A DNA stretch of 9,918 nt from an uncultured Burkholderiales bacterium (GTDB lineage Bacteria > Pseudomonadota > Gammaproteobacteria > Burkholderiales > Burkholderiaceae_E), in the NCBI GenBank assembly GCA_903831925.1, contig CAIKZV010000252.1, positions 1-9,918 of the forward strand, written 5' to 3'. The translations under genes and the position numbers were made by a program. The notes under the pieces were generated by a model. That model ran no database searches. It saw only the letters and a list, made by a program, of their open reading frames with translations, and was not told the origin of the DNA. Shown piece by piece: positions 6,685-9,918 of the stretch. Each line of letters starts with the position of its first letter. The first letter of the stretch is position 1.

Positions 6685-6749
6685 ATCATTGCACACCACC
6701 GTAAGCCGCCGGTTTCGGAACTGCAACGGCTTCAAGGACAAGAATCTGA

Positions 6750-7151
6750 ATGAGCGAACCATCCGATAACTCTCGAAACTCAGCGCTCAGCGCGCAGGCT
6801 TTCGACGGACACCCCCCGACGGCCGAAGAGTCGAAGGCGCGTGCCCGGGCCATCATCGGCGACGATCCGAGCCTGCTCGCCATGCTGGCGCCGGTGTTTG
6901 CCCAGTCTTCGGTCACCCAGCTTCAGAAGCTGGCGCAGGCGCTTTCTCAGAGCGACACCGCCCAGGTCAGGCATTGGGCTCACTCGCTCAAGGGCTCACT
7001 TGCCAGCATCGGCGCGGCGGGCCCTTCAGCACGCGCCAGCGCCATCGAAGCCCGGGCAAAGATCCACGATCTGTCTGGCCTCGACACACAAATCGAGCTG
7101 CTGGCGGCCGAAGTCGCCGTGGTCGCAGCCAACCTTACCGACCCGGCCTGA
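6750..7151 (+). CDS. Orphan histidine phosphotransfer (Hpt) domain protein
   Basis: This 133-residue soluble protein carries one Hpt domain at about residues 40-128. The phosphorylatable histidine is H78 in AHSLKGSLASIGA (77-89), which fits the Hpt pattern AHxLKGxxxxxGA. The surrounding helices fit a four-helix bundle. The first 30 residues are polar and probably disordered. Hpt proteins carry phosphate between a hybrid sensor kinase and a response regulator, but no kinase or receiver gene lies in the window, so its partners are unknown. AAGGA lies 11 bases before the ATG. The gene is divergent from pgk and convergent with gap, inserted on the opposite strand within an otherwise collinear tkt-gap-pgk cluster. 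It resembles the stand-alone Hpt modules found in many Proteobacteria; a specific biological role cannot be read from sequence. Confidence 0.88.
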   Translation: MSEPSDNSRNSALSAQAFDGHPPTAEESKARARAIIGDDPSLLAMLAPVFAQSSVTQLQKLAQALSQSDTAQVRHWAHSLKGSLASIGAAGPSARASAIEARAKIHDLSGLDTQIELLAAEVAVVAANLTDPA

Positions 7152-7157
7152 GCCGGG
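7142..7157. terminator. GC-rich hairpin at the Hpt gene / gap convergent junction
   Basis: CCCGGC (7142-7147) and GCCGGG (7152-7157) form a perfect six-pair stem with loop CTGA, overlapping the Hpt stop codon. The two converging stop codons are only 21 bases apart, so this stem can serve both transcripts. No T-run follows on either strand, so it is a weak, probably bidirectional terminator or 3'-end stabiliser. Confidence 0.4.
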
Positions 7158-7172
7158 CCTGCCCGCACACGC

Positions 7173-8183
7173 TCAGCGTGCCGCCATCAGCGCGACGGTG
7201 GTGTCGAGCATCCGGTTGCTGAAGCCCCATTCGTTGTCGTACCAGCTCGCCACCTTGACCAGCCGCCCGGCCACTTTGGTCAGCGTGGCATCAAAAATCG
7301 ACGACCGCGCGTCATGGTTGAAGTCGCTCGACACGAGCGGCGCGGTGTTGTACCCGAGGATGCCTTTCAGGGCGCCTTCAGAGGCCGTCTTCATGATCGC
7401 ATTGACTTCATCGACCGTCGTGTCGCGTGCAGCGATGAACGACAGGTCGACGATCGACACATTGATTGTCGGAACCCGAATGGCGTAGCCATCAAGGCGT
7501 CCATCGAGCTCGGGCAGCACCAGGCCGACCGCGGCAGCCGCGCCGGTCTTGGTCGGGATCATGTTGTGCGCCGCGGCTCGCGCGCGCCGCAGGTCTTCGT
7601 GATAAACGTCGGTCAGGACCTGGTCGTTGGTATAGGCATGGACGGTGGTCATCAGCCCCGAGACCAGACCCACCGCATCATGCAGCGGCTTGACCAGCGG
7701 CGCGAGGCAATTGGTGGTGCATGAGGCATTGGAAATCACGGTATCCGTCGCCTTGAGCACGCCGTGATTGACACCGAAGACGACCGTGGCATCGACATCC
7801 TTGCCGCCGGGCGCCGAGATCACGACCTTCTTGGCACCGCCCTTGAGATGGGCCGAAGCCTTTTCCTTGGAAGTGAAAAATCCGGTGCACTCGAGCACGA
7901 CGTCCACACCGAGCTCACCCCAGGGCAACTGCGCGGGATCACGATTGGCGAGCACGCGGATCCGGTCGCCATTGACGACCATCGCATCGCCTTCGACCGC
8001 CACGCTGCCGCTGAAGCGGCCATGCGCCGTGTCGAACTGGGTCAGATGCGCATTGGTCTTGGGATCGCCGAGATCGTTGATCGCAACGATCTGCAGATCG
8101 TGCTTTTTTCCACCTTCATAGTGAGCACGCAGAACGTTGCGGCCGATACGGCCATAGCCATTGATGGCGACACGAAGAGTCAT
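7173..8183 (-). CDS. gap: Type I glyceraldehyde-3-phosphate dehydrogenase
   Basis: This enzyme interconverts glyceraldehyde-3-phosphate and 1,3-bisphosphoglycerate with NAD(P) in glycolysis/gluconeogenesis or the Calvin cycle. The protein has 336 residues, the standard length. The Rossmann motif is NGYGRIGR (8-15). Catalytic C155 lies in SNASCTTNCLAP, with H182 in TTVHAYT as its partner. Further motifs are DLRRARAAA, GAAAAVGLVLPEL and WYDNEWGFSNRM. D37 (INDLGD), which favours NAD, is kept. However, the Leu-Pro pair that accompanies it in strict NAD enzymes appears here as Val-Tyr (DVYHEDLRR), so cofactor preference is uncertain. AGGAGA with a 5-base spacer precedes the ATG. The tkt stop lies only 14 bases upstream, so the two are co-transcribed. 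Confidence 0.97.
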   Translation of the reverse strand: MTLRVAINGYGRIGRNVLRAHYEGGKKHDLQIVAINDLGDPKTNAHLTQFDTAHGRFSGSVAVEGDAMVVNGDRIRVLANRDPAQLPWGELGVDVVLECTGFFTSKEKASAHLKGGAKKVVISAPGGKDVDATVVFGVNHGVLKATDTVISNASCTTNCLAPLVKPLHDAVGLVSGLMTTVHAYTNDQVLTDVYHEDLRRARAAAHNMIPTKTGAAAAVGLVLPELDGRLDGYAIRVPTINVSIVDLSFIAARDTTVDEVNAIMKTASEGALKGILGYNTAPLVSSDFNHDARSSIFDATLTKVAGRLVKVASWYDNEWGFSNRMLDTTVALMAAR

Positions 8184-8197
8184 GAGTTTCTCCTGAG

Positions 8198-9918
8198 TTA
8201 AAAACGTTTGGCCAGCACAGCTCGCACGGTGTCTGCCACATTGTCTGCAGTCAGGCCAAAGTGCTTCAGCAGCACTGCGGCGGGCGCCGACTCACCGTAT
8301 TGATCGAGACCGACGACGGCATCGCAGCGGTATTTCCACCAGAAATCGGTGACCCCAGCCTCGACCGCGATTCGCGGAAGAGTCTCCGGCAACACCTGGC
8401 GCTTGTATGTGACATCCTGCCGATCGAACACCGTCGTCGACGGCATCGACACGACCCGCACAGCGATTCCGTCACGCGCCAGCAGCTCGCAGGCGGCCAT
8501 CGCCAGCCCGAGTTCGGAGCCGGTCGCAATGATGGCGCAGCGCGCTTTTTTCGCGTCGCGCAGGATGTAGGCGCCACGTCTGATGTCGGTGATCTGCCCG
8601 TCGGTGCGGGTCACGAAGGGCATCGATTGCCGCGACAGGAGCAGGCAAGTCGGACCATCGTCGCGTTCGATCGCCGCCGCCCAGGCAACTGTGGTCTCGA
8701 CCGGATCGCCCGGACGCCAGACATCCATGCCCGGCATGATCCGCAGCGACGATGCATGCTCGACTGACTGATGCGTCGGGCCATCTTCGCCAAGCCCGAT
8801 CGAGTCGTGCGTAAAGACGAAGATCACCCGCTGTCGCATCAGCGCGGCCATGCGCAGCGCATTGCGGCTGTAGTCGCTGAAGGTCAGGAAGGTACCGCCA
8901 TAGGGAATGAAGCCGCCGTGCAGCGCCAGTCCGTTGAGCATGGCGCTCATGCCGAACTCGCGCACGCCAAAGTTCAGATGGCGCCCCGGCACGAAGGTCT
9001 GCCCATTGGGGCCGCCGAAACTCCTGAAATGGCCGGCACCCTTCCAGTCGGTCAGGTTGGATCCGGTCAGGTCGGCCGACCCACCGAGCAGTTCGGCCAG
9101 CGCCGGGCCGAAATGATTGAGCGCATTTTGCGAGGCTTTTCGGGTTGCAATGGTCTCGGCTTTCGCGACCGCATCAGCGATCGCCCGCGACACGGTGGCC
9201 TCCCAGGTCGGCGGCAGCACGCCGCGCATGCGACGCTCGAACTCTGCCGCCTTGTAGGGATGCCGCTCGGCATAGACGCGAAAGCGCTCATCCCAATCGG
9301 CCTGAACCTGGGCACCGCGCCCGGTGGCGTCCCAGGCCGCATAGACATCGGCAGGCACCTCGAAGGGGCCATGCGGCCATCCCATGGCGCGCTTGGCACC
9401 GGCAATCTCGTCTGCGCCCAGCGGCTCGCCATGACTCTTGGCGGTACCGGCGCGGGTCGGCGCGCCATGGCCGATCACGGTGCGGCACTGGATAAGTGTT
9501 GGTGCGAACCGGCGGCCGCCTTCGGTTGCGCGCCCGTCGAGGCCCCATTGCCTGGCCAAGGTGATGGCCGCATCGAGCGCCTCGACATCGTGGCCGTCGA
9601 TGCCGGCAATCACATTCCAGCCATAGGCCTCGAAACGGCGCACGGTGTCGTCGCGAAACCAGGCATCGACCGATCCGTCGATCGAGATCGCATTGTCGTC
9701 ATAGAAAACAACCAGTTTGGACAGACCCCAGACACCGGCGAGCGAACAGGCTTCGTGCGAAATGCCTTCCATCAGACAGCCGTCACCCGCGAAGGCCCAG
9801 GTGAAGTGGTCGACGATATCGATGCCGCCGCGATTGAACTCCGAGGCCAGCATCATTTCGGCAAGCGCCATGCCGACCGCATTTCCCAGCCCCTGCCCAA
9901 GCGGGCCAGTGGTGGTCT
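8198..9918 (-). CDS. tkt: Transketolase, 5'-truncated by the window edge
   Basis: This thiamine-diphosphate enzyme moves two-carbon units between sugar phosphates in the pentose phosphate pathway and Calvin cycle. About 573 C-terminal codons are visible; roughly the first 110 residues lie outside. The visible part opens TTTGPLGQGLGNAVGMALAE. It then shows the cofactor motif GDGCLMEGISHEACSLAG with DDNAISIDG, then LGGSADLTGSNLT, the catalytic glutamate in NFGVREFGM, and HDSIGLGEDGPTHQ. The C-terminal domain (TGSELGLAMAA, VVSMPST, VAVEAG-like IAVEAGVTDFWW, GESAPA) is complete and ends at TAA 8198-8200. Relative to E. coli TktA as I recall it, about 11 extra residues appear around QWGLDGRATEGGRRFA (codons near 9506-9550). 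It is the first visible gene of the tkt-gap unit. Whether it should be called cbbT depends on whether Calvin-cycle genes lie further upstream. Confidence 0.96.
   Translation of the reverse strand, partial: TTTGPLGQGLGNAVGMALAEMMLASEFNRGGIDIVDHFTWAFAGDGCLMEGISHEACSLAGVWGLSKLVVFYDDNAISIDGSVDAWFRDDTVRRFEAYGWNVIAGIDGHDVEALDAAITLARQWGLDGRATEGGRRFAPTLIQCRTVIGHGAPTRAGTAKSHGEPLGADEIAGAKRAMGWPHGPFEVPADVYAAWDATGRGAQVQADWDERFRVYAERHPYKAAEFERRMRGVLPPTWEATVSRAIADAVAKAETIATRKASQNALNHFGPALAELLGGSADLTGSNLTDWKGAGHFRSFGGPNGQTFVPGRHLNFGVREFGMSAMLNGLALHGGFIPYGGTFLTFSDYSRNALRMAALMRQRVIFVFTHDSIGLGEDGPTHQSVEHASSLRIMPGMDVWRPGDPVETTVAWAAAIERDDGPTCLLLSRQSMPFVTRTDGQITDIRRGAYILRDAKKARCAIIATGSELGLAMAACELLARDGIAVRVVSMPSTTVFDRQDVTYKRQVLPETLPRIAVEAGVTDFWWKYRCDAVVGLDQYGESAPAAVLLKHFGLTADNVADTVRAVLAKRF

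Noticed and set aside
2863..9185. GCGATCGC sites as true HIP1 elements, hinting at cyanobacterial DNA
   Set aside because: Only about three perfect octamers were seen, and the gene content and protein sequences are clearly betaproteobacterial. The broader CGATCG excess is reported instead.

Overview
The window looks like a chromosomal segment from a high-G+C betaproteobacterium (Burkholderiales/Rhodocyclales type). The evidence is a base composition of very roughly two thirds G+C, the protein sequences, and the gene order. It contains about ten protein genes. I saw no RNA genes, insertion sequences, CRISPR arrays or phage genes. No gene-free stretch exceeds about 140 bases.

Left part (1-4514, plus strand): the end of a cbb3-type cytochrome c oxidase operon. 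In order it holds the 3' end of ccoO, ccoQ (44 codons), ccoP (membrane-anchored dihaem cytochrome c), ccoG (polyferredoxin-like copper-handling maturation factor), ccoH/fixH, an unnamed 82-residue two-helix membrane protein, and a TauE/SafE-family membrane protein with a Cys/His motif. Gaps are 0-29 bases, with stop/start overlaps at ccoP/ccoG and at the small gene/SafE gene. This is one transcription unit for making and maturing a high-affinity terminal oxidase. ccoN and any ccoI/ccoS must lie outside the window.

Middle part (4534-5370): a convergent gene boundary with a strong hairpin, then fnr on the minus strand. It encodes the oxygen-sensing Fe-S regulator that commonly controls cbb3 operons. 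Just upstream of its start codon is an AT-rich 18-bp dyad, TGTAAA-N6-TTTACA, which is identical to the classical TyrR-box consensus. It is the most intriguing regulatory sequence here.

Right part (5434-9918, mostly minus strand): central carbon metabolism. A 5'-truncated transketolase gene runs into gap with a 14-base gap between them, and pgk follows further on. Between gap and pgk, on the opposite strand, lies a small orphan gene for a histidine phosphotransfer (Hpt) domain protein. It separates what is normally a compact tkt-gap-pgk cluster.

Most of the window is ordinary respiratory and glycolytic/Calvin-cycle gene content. The items worth a second look are the dyad at fnr, the orphan Hpt gene, the uncharacterised small membrane protein and its SafE neighbour, an apparent insertion in transketolase, and a marked excess of the palindrome CGATCG.
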